From UMGS1387 sp045577475 (GTDB lineage: Bacteria > Bacillota > Clostridia > Oscillospirales > CAG-382), in assembly GCA_045577475.1 (NCBI GenBank), contig JAZNIM010000098.1:1-10159 (forward strand): a stretch of 10,159 bases of DNA, given 5' to 3'. Numbering within the stretch: the first letter of the stretch is position 1; each line of letters begins with the position of its first letter. The notes beneath the pieces are model-generated. The model did not search any database. It saw only the letters and a list, made by a program, of their open reading frames with translations, and had not been told where the DNA came from. Of this stretch, positions 1 through 5,528 are shown in pieces. The translations under genes were made by a program, and so were the position numbers.

Positions 1-1
1 A

Positions 2-1189
2 TCCGCTGCATACAATACACTTGTCAAAGAACAGGAGTACAGAAAATATGTAATTGAACGCAGAGAATCAAAGTCAATATCTGCAACCCTGAAAGAAGCA
101 AGACCTATGCTTGAAATAGAACAGGAAGAACTGGATTCTCATGAATATCTGCTCAACACTCCCCAAGGTACATATGACCTTCGAAAAGGTTTGAACGGAC
201 TCCGTGAACACAGAGCCGAAGATTTCATCACAAAGATAACCTCTGTATCACCCGGCACAGAAGTTTCGGAGGAGTGGATGTCAGCACTTGACACCTTCTT
301 CTGCGGTGGCAAGGAACTCATCAAATATGTACAGTTGATTGCCGGACTTGCGACCATCGGCAAAGTAAATCTTGAAGCCTTGATAATTGCATATGGTGAC
401 GGAAAGAACGGTAAATCAACCTTTTGGAATGTCCTTTCAAGAAGCCTTGGTACTTATAGCGGAAACATATCAGCTGACACTCTCACAGTGGGATGTCGCA
501 GAAATGTAAAACCAGAGCTTGCAGAAGCAAGAGGCAAAAGACTTCTCATTGCAGCCGAACTTGAAGAAGGTACAAGAATTAGCACCTCAAATGTAAAACA
601 GTTCTGTTCCACCGATAAGATATTTGCCGAGAAAAAGTACAAAGACCCTTTCAGCTACACACCGACACATACCCTTGTTCTTTACACAAACCATCTCCCA
701 AAGGTAGGTGCGAGTGATTCGGGAACATGGAGAAGGCTGATAGTCATTCCGTTTAATGCAACCATCAGCGGAAAATCCGACATCAAAAATTATGCCGATT
801 ATCTTTATGAACACGCAGGCGAAAGCATCCTTGCTTGGATGATAGAAGGTGCAAGAATGGTAATTGAGAAAAACTTTAAATTTGACACACCTCTTTGCGT
901 ACAGCAAGCTATCAGCAAATATATGCAAGACAATGATTGGCTGGGTCACTTTATAGAAGATTGCTGTGATATTGGTGAAAGCTACAGGGAAAAGTCAAGC
1001 GAACTGTATTCTGAATACAGAAGTTACTGCATCGCTATGGGTGAGTTTGCAAGAAGTACAAGCGACTTTTATACGGCTCTTGAAAACGCCGGATACAAAA
1101 AGCATCGCACCAAGGAATGCAGATACATCTTGGGACTCCGTATCAAAGACAGAGTTCTTCCTTGCATCAGCGATTTTCGTGCTGCGTAA
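2..1189 (+). CDS. Phage/plasmid primase-helicase, P4 family (SF3 helicase part), 5' partial
   Basis: This is the C-terminal portion of a P4-type primase with a superfamily 3 helicase domain, which unwinds DNA during replication of phages, satellites and plasmids. The frame is open to the left edge, so the ATG at 107 is internal and the primase domain lies outside the window. Counting from the Met at 107: the D5_N-like segment includes HEYLLNTPQGTYDLR (12-26); Walker A is GDGKNGKST (97-105); a Walker-B-like stretch is RLLIAAELEEG (145-155); a sensor-like motif is LVLYTNHLPKV (190-200); a GTWRR motif (207-211) matches the usual arginine-finger position. The ATPase motifs look intact. It heads the + strand gene series of the element and is probably its replication initiator. 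Family assignment is firm; the precise role in this element is inferred. Confidence 0.93.
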   Translation, partial: SAAYNTLVKEQEYRKYVIERRESKSISATLKEARPMLEIEQEELDSHEYLLNTPQGTYDLRKGLNGLREHRAEDFITKITSVSPGTEVSEEWMSALDTFFCGGKELIKYVQLIAGLATIGKVNLEALIIAYGDGKNGKSTFWNVLSRSLGTYSGNISADTLTVGCRRNVKPELAEARGKRLLIAAELEEGTRISTSNVKQFCSTDKIFAEKKYKDPFSYTPTHTLVLYTNHLPKVGASDSGTWRRLIVIPFNATISGKSDIKNYADYLYEHAGESILAWMIEGARMVIEKNFKFDTPLCVQQAISKYMQDNDWLGHFIEDCCDIGESYREKSSELYSEYRSYCIAMGEFARSTSDFYTALENAGYKKHRTKECRYILGLRIKDRVLPCISDFRAA

Positions 1190-1202
1190 TAAATCGGTGA
1201 CA

Positions 1203-1240
1203 GACTATGACAGTCATATATATAAAATTTTTATATAGTC
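1203..1240. repeat. AT-rich inverted repeat after the primase gene
   Basis: A nine-base arm at 1219-1227 (TATATAAAA) faces its complement at 1229-1237, and GACTAT (1203-1208) faces ATAGTC (1235-1240), so two alternative hairpins share the right arm. No T-run follows on the + strand, so it is not a classical terminator. It sits between the primase stop and the first small gene and could be a processing or regulatory site. AT-rich palindromes arise easily by chance. Confidence 0.35.
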
Positions 1241-1269
1241 AAAAAAATTAAAAGACATATATAAAAGAT

Positions 1270-1386
1270 ATGGAAATGACCGTCAACGGTGTCACCCACA
1301 CATATGAAGGGAGTGATGCCTATGATTGCAGAAGCGTGTGCATAAACAACAAGACAAAATACCAATTCAAAACCAGAAAGGAATAA
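1270..1386 (+). CDS. Small unknown protein, 38 aa
   Basis: An ATG at 1270 opens a 38-codon frame beginning MEMTVNGVTHTYEG and ending in KTRKE with a TAA stop. I do not recognise the family. It is supported mainly by context: it fills the gap between the primase and the next gene, ends four bases before the next ATG at 1391, and carries that gene's ribosome binding site (AAAGGA) in its last codons. Its own ribosome binding site is weak (AAAAGA just upstream), and a second ATG at 1276 is possible. No membrane segment is seen; there are two cysteines in DCRSVC. The YDC.SV stretch resembles YDCVSV in the following protein, which could reflect common ancestry. Confidence 0.45.
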   Translation: MEMTVNGVTHTYEGSDAYDCRSVCINNKTKYQFKTRKE

Positions 1387-1390
1387 AACT

Positions 1391-1654
1391 ATGAATTACA
1401 GAATTTTCCACGGCGGCAAGACCGTCTTTAACAGAAAAGATTATGATACTAAGCACTATGATTGCGTATCCGTTTTCTACACAAACAAAGAATGTCCGGT
1501 GATTCTCTCAAGACACAAAACAGAAAACCGCTGGAAGGTACAGTATAACTTTTCCACAGTGATATTCAACAGTTATGCGGATGCCATGGATTTTTGCAAA
1601 AGTCGATTCTATGACAAAAACGGAGACAAGCTCTGTGACAGAAAGGATGTTTAA
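1391..1654 (+). CDS. Small hypothetical protein of the element, 87 aa
   Basis: The product begins MNYRIFHGGKTVF, is polar and probably cytosolic, and has no signal peptide or membrane segment. The start is set by an AAAGGA ribosome binding site about seven bases upstream. I recognise no named domain. Its middle and C-terminal half (WKVQYNFSTVIFNSYADAMDF) reads like a beta-hairpin followed by a helix, and resembles the equivalent part of the next gene product (FNVRYGELTSKHFKSIEKC), suggesting tandem relatives. It lies in a run of small genes between primase and capsid, the position where satellites and prophages often carry accessory or regulatory proteins. No function is assigned. Confidence 0.8.
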   Translation: MNYRIFHGGKTVFNRKDYDTKHYDCVSVFYTNKECPVILSRHKTENRWKVQYNFSTVIFNSYADAMDFCKSRFYDKNGDKLCDRKDV

Positions 1655-1655
1655 T

Positions 1656-1958
1656 ATGAGCGTTTTACACATTGATAAAAAACTTGAAGGCTACCTCAAA
1701 GGAGGTATTGACTTTGACTCATTCCACCTTGTTGCTGCCGTTCCGGTCAACGATGTATATGCGGTGATGTTTCTTGCACCCAAGAGCAGCTGTGTACCCG
1801 GATACTTCAATGTCCGTTACGGGGAACTGACAAGCAAGCACTTCAAAAGCATTGAGAAATGTACCGATTGGGCAGTGGAACACGGATTGATTACAAAGCT
1901 TCAGGCAAGCTCAATCAACAATCGTTATTACTCTGTCTACGGAGGTAACGGAAGTTGA
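1656..1958 (+). CDS. Small hypothetical protein of the element, 100 aa
   Basis: The product begins MSVLHIDKKLEGYL and ends YYSVYGGNGS. The ATG at 1656 is preferred over upstream in-frame ATGs at 1575 and 1647 because AAAGGA at 1641-1646 is well placed for it, and because it starts two bases after the stop of the previous gene, indicating translational coupling. No family is recognised. The sequence has an apolar beta-like stretch (FHLVAAVPVNDVYAVMFLAP, about 23-42), then FNVRYGELTS and a helix SIEKCTDWAVEHGL that resembles the preceding protein. No signal peptide is seen. It is probably cotranscribed with its neighbours. Confidence 0.8.
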   Translation: MSVLHIDKKLEGYLKGGIDFDSFHLVAAVPVNDVYAVMFLAPKSSCVPGYFNVRYGELTSKHFKSIEKCTDWAVEHGLITKLQASSINNRYYSVYGGNGS

Positions 1959-2236
1959 AAAACACCTACCATCCTCTCATATGCGTAAACAGAACCGAGA
2001 AAATCTACTCTCCGCTTTTCCCAAGTGAAAATAAGGAACAGATGAAGTATTTCGACTACTACCTTATGAGAATATCCAAATGCACATTCACACTGTGCTC
2101 AAATACACCGAAGAACTTCAGTGACTACAAGGATTTCAGAATAACCTGTCCGCTGTGCGGTAAAACACTTGAACGCTTCGGACTCGCCACAAACCATTAT
2201 ATACTGTCGCCGTATATGTGCGGCACACAACATTAG
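1955..2236 (+). CDS. Small protein with a CxxC zinc-knuckle motif, TTG start, 93 aa
   Basis: Translation most likely starts at the TTG at 1955, which overlaps the stop of the preceding gene as TTGA; GGAGG at 1941-1945 lies nine bases upstream and no ATG is as well placed. The 93-residue product begins MKNTYHPLICVNRTEK. Visible motifs are CTFTLCSN, then ITCPLCGKTLERFG, a typical half of a small zinc ribbon, and a terminal MCGTQH. CTFTLC and CPLC could together bind one metal ion. This hints at nucleic-acid or protein binding, but no named family is recognised. Its stop codon overlaps the capsid gene's AGGAGG, so the two genes are tightly linked. Confidence 0.8.
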   Translation: MKNTYHPLICVNRTEKIYSPLFPSENKEQMKYFDYYLMRISKCTFTLCSNTPKNFSDYKDFRITCPLCGKTLERFGLATNHYILSPYMCGTQH

Positions 2237-2249
2237 GAGGAATAACAAT

Positions 2250-3143
2250 ATGGAAACTATCGTAAATACCGCATTTGAAAATGCATTAAGAAGCAAAGAC
2301 ACAACCGACAGAGCAGCAATCAAGGAGCTGTTTTCTCCGGCAAGCAATTCATACAGAATCCCCAAAGAAATGAACGCATCATATAACTCGGCACTCAAAA
2401 AGGAAAACCTTTTCAGAAGATACGGTGTGGAGATATATGCCAAGGATTGCGACACCATTATCAACACAGTATGTTCAACAGCAGAGGCTGACATTGTGGA
2501 TGTAGGCAAAGCATATCCTGCGGACTCTGATGAGTTTGATATGATGAACTTTGAATCATACAAGATTGCAACCCTTTGTAAGATTTCAAATGTGCTTGTA
2601 AACGAGAAAACATTCAATGTGACAAAGTACCTTTCAAACGAATTTGCAAGAAGGTTCGGCAGAGCAGAGGAAAAATACTTCATAAGCGGTGACGGAAACA
2701 ATCAGCCTCTCGGTATACTTCACACAGCAGATGTAGGTGTAAAGGCAGCCGAAATAACCTACGACGAAATCATAAAGCTGTACTTCAGCCTGAAGCCCGA
2801 GTACAGAAAGCACGCCATCTGGGTTATGAATGATGAAACGGCTCTTGCACTCAGAACTCTCAAAGACAACTCCGGCAGCTACATATGGAACAGTACAAAC
2901 GATACCATATTCGGAAGACCTGTTGAAATCTCAAACCATATGCCCAAAGCCGAAAGCGGAAACAAACCAGTCTTCTTCGGTGACCTTTCCTACTACTGGA
3001 TTCTACAGCGTGACAGACTTTGCATAAAACCTCTTTATGAAAAGTTCAGCCTTGAAGGTGCTGTTGGGTATATTGCCAACGAAAGACTTGACGGAAAGCT
3101 GATAAGAAAAGAAGCGGTAAAGACAATGCTTATCACGGCATAA
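2250..3143 (+). CDS. Phage major capsid protein, HK97 fold
   Basis: The 297-residue product has the conserved course of the HK97-type major capsid family (Phage_capsid): an E-loop-like region with FESYKIATLCKISNVLVNE (101-119), the spine-helix region to about 142, FISGDGNNQPLGIL (144-157), the P-domain WVMNDETALALRTLKD (191-206), GRPVEISNHMP (222-232), FFGDLSYYWI (242-251) and a C-terminal AVGYIANERLDGKLI. The ATG at 2250 is chosen because AGGAGG (2235-2240) lies nine bases upstream. Only about 60-90 residues precede the E-loop, so there is no long cleavable scaffolding domain as in HK97 gp5, and no prohead protease is adjacent. In phages this protein assembles the icosahedral head. Here it sits alone between small unknown genes and the tnpW/recombinase pair, with no terminase or portal nearby. 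The fold call is firm; whether it makes particles is unknown. Confidence 0.93.
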   Translation: METIVNTAFENALRSKDTTDRAAIKELFSPASNSYRIPKEMNASYNSALKKENLFRRYGVEIYAKDCDTIINTVCSTAEADIVDVGKAYPADSDEFDMMNFESYKIATLCKISNVLVNEKTFNVTKYLSNEFARRFGRAEEKYFISGDGNNQPLGILHTADVGVKAAEITYDEIIKLYFSLKPEYRKHAIWVMNDETALALRTLKDNSGSYIWNSTNDTIFGRPVEISNHMPKAESGNKPVFFGDLSYYWILQRDRLCIKPLYEKFSLEGAVGYIANERLDGKLIRKEAVKTMLITA

Positions 3144-3157
3144 AGCACTAAGCCGGG

Positions 3158-3190
3158 TAACCCCATAACAGTTCTTTGATTATGGGGTTA
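3158..3190 (+). terminator. Perfect 11-bp hairpin after the capsid gene
   Basis: TAACCCCATAA at 3158-3168 pairs perfectly with TTATGGGGTTA at 3180-3190 across an 11-base loop, 14 bases after the capsid stop. A U-tract does not follow directly: the next bases are ATACCCCCTTTGATTT, with TTTTT only at 3211-3215. It is a strong RNA hairpin in terminator position, but could equally protect the mRNA 3' end or be part of the structured region that follows. Confidence 0.6.
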
Positions 3191-3220
3191 ATACCCCCTT
3201 TGATTTCCGGTTTTTGTGTG

Positions 3221-3384
3221 TGACGGGAGGCACCCGTTGCATTACAGTTTGACTTTTGAGATTTAACCGCCCATGGGGATATAAACTTTAAGCCTATTCC
3301 TATGAAAACTTATGCGAATTTGTGCGTAAAGGTAGGGGCCCGTTGCTTGGATGTTTCGGCACAAAGATACAAATCCCCATGGGT
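3221..3384 (+). other. Structured non-coding region upstream of tnpW (candidate RNA element)
   Basis: There is no gene between 3144 and 3403, but the stretch is rich in pairing. ACGGG (3223-3227) pairs with CCCGT (3233-3237). CCCATGGGGAT at 3270-3280 pairs perfectly with ATCCCCATGGG at 3373-3383, with a further G-U pair outside. Nested inside, TTTGTGC (3319-3325) pairs with GCACAAA (3359-3365). CCCGTTGC occurs twice in direct orientation (3233-3240 and 3339-3346). The long-range stem closes just before the tnpW ribosome binding site at 3391. This suggests a regulatory leader or small RNA, or a DNA site bound by an element protein. I recognise no known RNA family, and no reverse transcriptase is present for a retron or intron reading. 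Confidence 0.5.
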
Positions 3385-3403
3385 AACATGAAAGGACAAT
3401 ACC

Positions 3404-3565
3404 ATGGAAGAAAAAACAGTTTTTACCACCGAAAAAGAAATCGGCGGTACGTTGTACATCATTGAGTCAGCCTTCAGTTCTTCGGCTAAAGAAACGGTCT
3501 ACGACAAGGTAAAAAGGCTGATAAAAAACGACACTAACATAACCAATTTCAAGTCAGCATCTTAG
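3404..3565 (+). CDS. tnpW: Transposon-encoded protein TnpW
   Basis: This 53-residue protein matches the TnpW family found in Tn4451-type elements: the core IGGTLYIIESAFSSSAKE (13-30) followed by TVYDKVKRLIKND (31-43) has the family pattern of a short beta-hairpin, S/A-K-E and a helix ending in LI. The start is fixed by AAAGGA at 3391-3396, seven bases upstream. The molecular function of TnpW is not established; it regularly travels with TnpX-type recombinases. Here it is followed after 79 bases by the recombinase, as expected. It overlaps a shadow frame on the opposite strand that is not coding. Family call is good; function is open. Confidence 0.85.
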   Translation: MEEKTVFTTEKEIGGTLYIIESAFSSSAKETVYDKVKRLIKNDTNITNFKSAS

Positions 3566-3583
3566 TTAAAAATACATCTTGAT

Positions 3584-3625
3584 ATCTTCGCTATAATACG
3601 GTAATATGTAGTACCGCTTGAAGAT
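3584..3625 (+). promoter_or_regulatory. Possible recombinase promoter with nested dyads
   Basis: A perfect -10 hexamer TATAAT lies at 3592-3597 in the gap between tnpW and the recombinase; no good -35 box is found at the right spacing (only weak AT-rich matches). Directly downstream, CGGTA (3599-3603) mirrors TACCG (3612-3616), and ATCTTC (3584-3589) mirrors GAAGAT (3620-3625), so two nested inverted repeats surround the -10 box and would be transcribed into the leader. This layout fits an operator or a 5' leader hairpin controlling recombinase expression, but is inferred from the sequence only. Confidence 0.4.
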
Positions 3626-3644
3626 TGTCAGAAAGGAGGAACAA

Positions 3645-5303
3645 ATGAATATACAAACAAGACAGTCTTCAATAGCGAAGATTACAGATAAAATAACAGC
3701 CTTGTACGCAAGACTCTCAAAGGACGACGAACTGCAAGGCGACAGCAACTCCATCATTAATCAGAAGAACATACTGCAGAAGTATGCTGATGACAATGGC
3801 TTTGGCAATACTCAAGTTTTTGTTGACGACGGATACAGCGGTACAAACTTTGAAAGACCCGATTGGAAAAGACTTATTGCTCTTGCGGAAGACGGAAAAG
3901 TCGGAACTGTCATTGTCAAGGACATGAGCCGACTCGGCAGAGATTACCTTAAGGTAGGCTACTACACGGAAGTGTTCTTTCCCGGTCTTGACATCCGCTT
4001 CATAGCAATAAACAACGGCGTTGACAGTGCCAATCAGCAAGACAGCGATTTTACACCATTCCTTAATATAATCAACGAATGGTATGCCAAGGATACAAGC
4101 AAGAAAATCCGAGCGGTATTCAAGGCAAAGGGTGAAAGCGGTAAGCCATTGTGTACCAATCCACCTTATGGGTATGTTAAAGACCCCGAAGATAAGCACA
4201 AATGGATTGTTGATGAAACTGCTGCGGTGGTTGTAAGAGAAGCATTCAGAATGTGTGTACAAGGATACGGACCTACACAAATAGCGAATGTGTTTACGGA
4301 AAGGAAAATTCCAAATCCCACGGCGCACTCAAAAATGAACGGCAGAAATGTTCCAGACACCCGAACATATACCGATGATTATTCATGGCAGGACAGCACC
4401 ATTGTACATATGCTTTCAAGGCAAGAATACCTTGGACACACAGTGAACTTCAAAACCTACCGCAAATCTTACAAGAACAAGAAACAAATGAAAAATGATG
4501 AGTCGCAGTGGCAGATATTCGAGAACACACACGAAGCAATCATTGACAGGGAAACATTTGATATTGTTCAGCGTATACGAGATGGTAGGAGAAGAAAGAC
4601 ACCTATGGGCGAGATGCCAATACTTTCAGGAATGCTTTTCTGCGCAGATTGCGGTAAGAAGTTATACCAGGTTCGGTGTACTACCATGAAACAAAAAGAA
4701 TATATGGTGTGCTCAACATACAGAAAAATCAAGGGTGGTTGCACCTCTCACCAAATTCAAAACGAAGTTGTTGAAGCTTTACTTCTTGATGGAATACGCA
4801 GCATTACGGCTTTTGCACGAGAACACGAGAACGAATTTGTGGAGCTTGTCACAAAAAAGCATCGTACAGATATTGACAGAACTTTTCGTGACAGTAAACG
4901 TGAACTTGAACAGGCACAAGCTCGTATCAAGAAACTCGACGAGATAATCCAAAGGCTTTATGAGGATAACATTGAAGGCAAGATTTCCGATGAGCGATTT
5001 GCCAAGATGACCGAGAACTATGAAACCGAGCAAAAGGAGCTTGAAACAAAAGTGTTCGAACTCAAGAGAGTTATTTCTGAGGACAAGGCAAACACCGACA
5101 ACGCAGAGATGTTTCTAAAGCTTGTAAGAAAGCACACGGACATAAAAGAACTCACGGCTGAAATCCTCCGTGAGTTTGTGGAAAAGGTTTATGTGTATCA
5201 AAGCGAAAGAGTAGACGGCAAAAAGGTACAACGCATCAAGATTATTTACAACTGTATAGGAGATTTTCAAACACCACCCACAGAACATGAAAAAACGGCA
5301 TAG
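3645..5303 (+). CDS. Large serine recombinase, TnpX-like
   Basis: The 552-residue product is a large serine recombinase that would cut and rejoin DNA at the element's attachment sites through a serine-DNA linkage. The resolvase domain starts with ALYARLSKDDE, with catalytic Ser25 and Arg23, and includes GYSGTNFERPDW (63-74) and the active-site arginines in SRLGRD (95-100). The recombinase domain covers about 165-310 (GKPLCTNPPYGY onward). A zinc ribbon follows with CADCG (333-337), Cys356 and Cys366, then a charged coiled coil about 400-480 and a C-terminal segment ending in TPPTEHEKTA. The ATG at 3645 is chosen because AAAGGAGG (3632-3639) is five bases upstream; an upstream TTG at 3618 has no such support. 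All domains appear intact. Position beside TnpW and at the right end of the element fits Tn4451-type TnpX. Confidence 0.95.
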   Translation: MNIQTRQSSIAKITDKITALYARLSKDDELQGDSNSIINQKNILQKYADDNGFGNTQVFVDDGYSGTNFERPDWKRLIALAEDGKVGTVIVKDMSRLGRDYLKVGYYTEVFFPGLDIRFIAINNGVDSANQQDSDFTPFLNIINEWYAKDTSKKIRAVFKAKGESGKPLCTNPPYGYVKDPEDKHKWIVDETAAVVVREAFRMCVQGYGPTQIANVFTERKIPNPTAHSKMNGRNVPDTRTYTDDYSWQDSTIVHMLSRQEYLGHTVNFKTYRKSYKNKKQMKNDESQWQIFENTHEAIIDRETFDIVQRIRDGRRRKTPMGEMPILSGMLFCADCGKKLYQVRCTTMKQKEYMVCSTYRKIKGGCTSHQIQNEVVEALLLDGIRSITAFAREHENEFVELVTKKHRTDIDRTFRDSKRELEQAQARIKKLDEIIQRLYEDNIEGKISDERFAKMTENYETEQKELETKVFELKRVISEDKANTDNAEMFLKLVRKHTDIKELTAEILREFVEKVYVYQSERVDGKKVQRIKIIYNCIGDFQTPPTEHEKTA

Positions 5304-5327
5304 CCGATGTTGTTTTCGACTATGCCG
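5296..5327 (+). terminator. Hairpin overlapping the recombinase stop codon
   Basis: CGGCATAG at 5296-5303, whose last three bases are the recombinase stop codon, pairs perfectly with CTATGCCG at 5320-5327 around a 16-base loop. It is followed by ATTATTT, a weak U-tract, and preceded by an A-run, so it could stop transcription from either side. A second short hairpin, GGGATT/AATCCC at 5337-5342 and 5346-5351, follows. Probably the terminator of the element's last gene. Confidence 0.55.
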
Positions 5328-5369
5328 ATTATTTCCGGGATTAAAAATCCCTAAGTTGCACCCTCAAAC

Positions 5370-5492
5370 GGCTGTCTTTTTTGCTTTTACTTTGCGAAAA
5401 AGAAAAAGTGAGCAAAGAGAAAAGTGATTAGCACCAACCAAAGCGTTGAAAAATACATTACCATAAGTGCTCGATGTGTCAAAAAGACAGCC
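5370..5492. repeat. Perfect 12-bp inverted repeat at the element's right edge
   Basis: GGCTGTCTTTTT at 5370-5381 is repeated in inverse orientation as AAAAAGACAGCC at 5481-5492, enclosing 99 bases without a gene. Inside, CTTTTACTTTGC (5384-5395) faces an imperfect complement ending at 5424 (GCAAAGAGAAAAG). The right copy doubles as part of the GH127 gene's terminator. The interval could hold the insertion junction, or the left copy could be the remains of a second terminator. There is nothing else readable in 5352-5480. Confidence 0.55.
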
Positions 5493-5506
5493 AAACAACG
5501 GCAGTC
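5481..5506 (-). terminator. Intrinsic terminator of the GH127-like gene
   Basis: Read on the minus strand, GACTGCC, a seven-base loop and GGCTGTC form a seven-pair stem with one T-T mismatch, followed directly by TTTTT. It lies 22 bases beyond the stop of the minus-strand GH127-like gene, the usual place for a factor-independent terminator. Confidence 0.7.
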
Positions 5507-5528
5507 GTCTTTACTATTGTGTATTCAG

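Larger units (their letters stand above)
1..5340 (+). mobile_element. Right-hand part of an integrated element with primase, lone capsid and serine recombinase
   Basis: All genes from the left edge to 5303 run on the + strand and belong to mobile-element families: a P4-type primase/helicase, small unknown genes, an HK97-fold capsid protein, TnpW and a TnpX-like large serine recombinase. After 5303 the strand and gene content change to metabolic genes. Tn4451-type elements carry TnpX and TnpW, and P4-like satellites carry a primase/helicase; this element mixes both and adds a capsid gene. No relaxase, terminase, portal or tail gene is visible. The given right end is approximate: the true junction lies somewhere in 5304-5528, and the left end is outside the window. 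That this is one element is inferred from co-orientation and tight spacing. Confidence 0.8.

Noticed and set aside
587..949. 120-codon open frame on the minus strand within the primase/helicase gene
   Set aside because: Antisense to conserved helicase motifs; no ribosome binding site or family resemblance.
1316..1345. Nine-codon frame (MPMIAEACA) after GAAGGGAG
   Set aside because: Too short to support, and it lies inside the 38-codon small gene in another frame.
2099..2701. 200-codon open frame on the minus strand across the capsid gene start
   Set aside because: It lies antisense to the zinc-knuckle and capsid genes, which have clear family or ribosome-binding-site support; its product is serine/leucine-rich with no recognisable motif, as typical of a shadow frame.
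3233..3346. CRISPR-like repeat array
   Set aside because: Only two copies of an eight-base sequence, with no regular repeat-spacer unit and no cas gene.
3221..3403. Retron or group II intron RNA in the structured non-coding stretch
   Set aside because: No reverse transcriptase is present and no domain V-like or msr/msd-like pattern is recognised; the GTGCG at 3322-3326 alone is not enough.
3717..4328. 203-codon open frame on the minus strand within the recombinase gene
   Set aside because: Antisense to the catalytic domain of an intact serine recombinase; no motif and no supported start.
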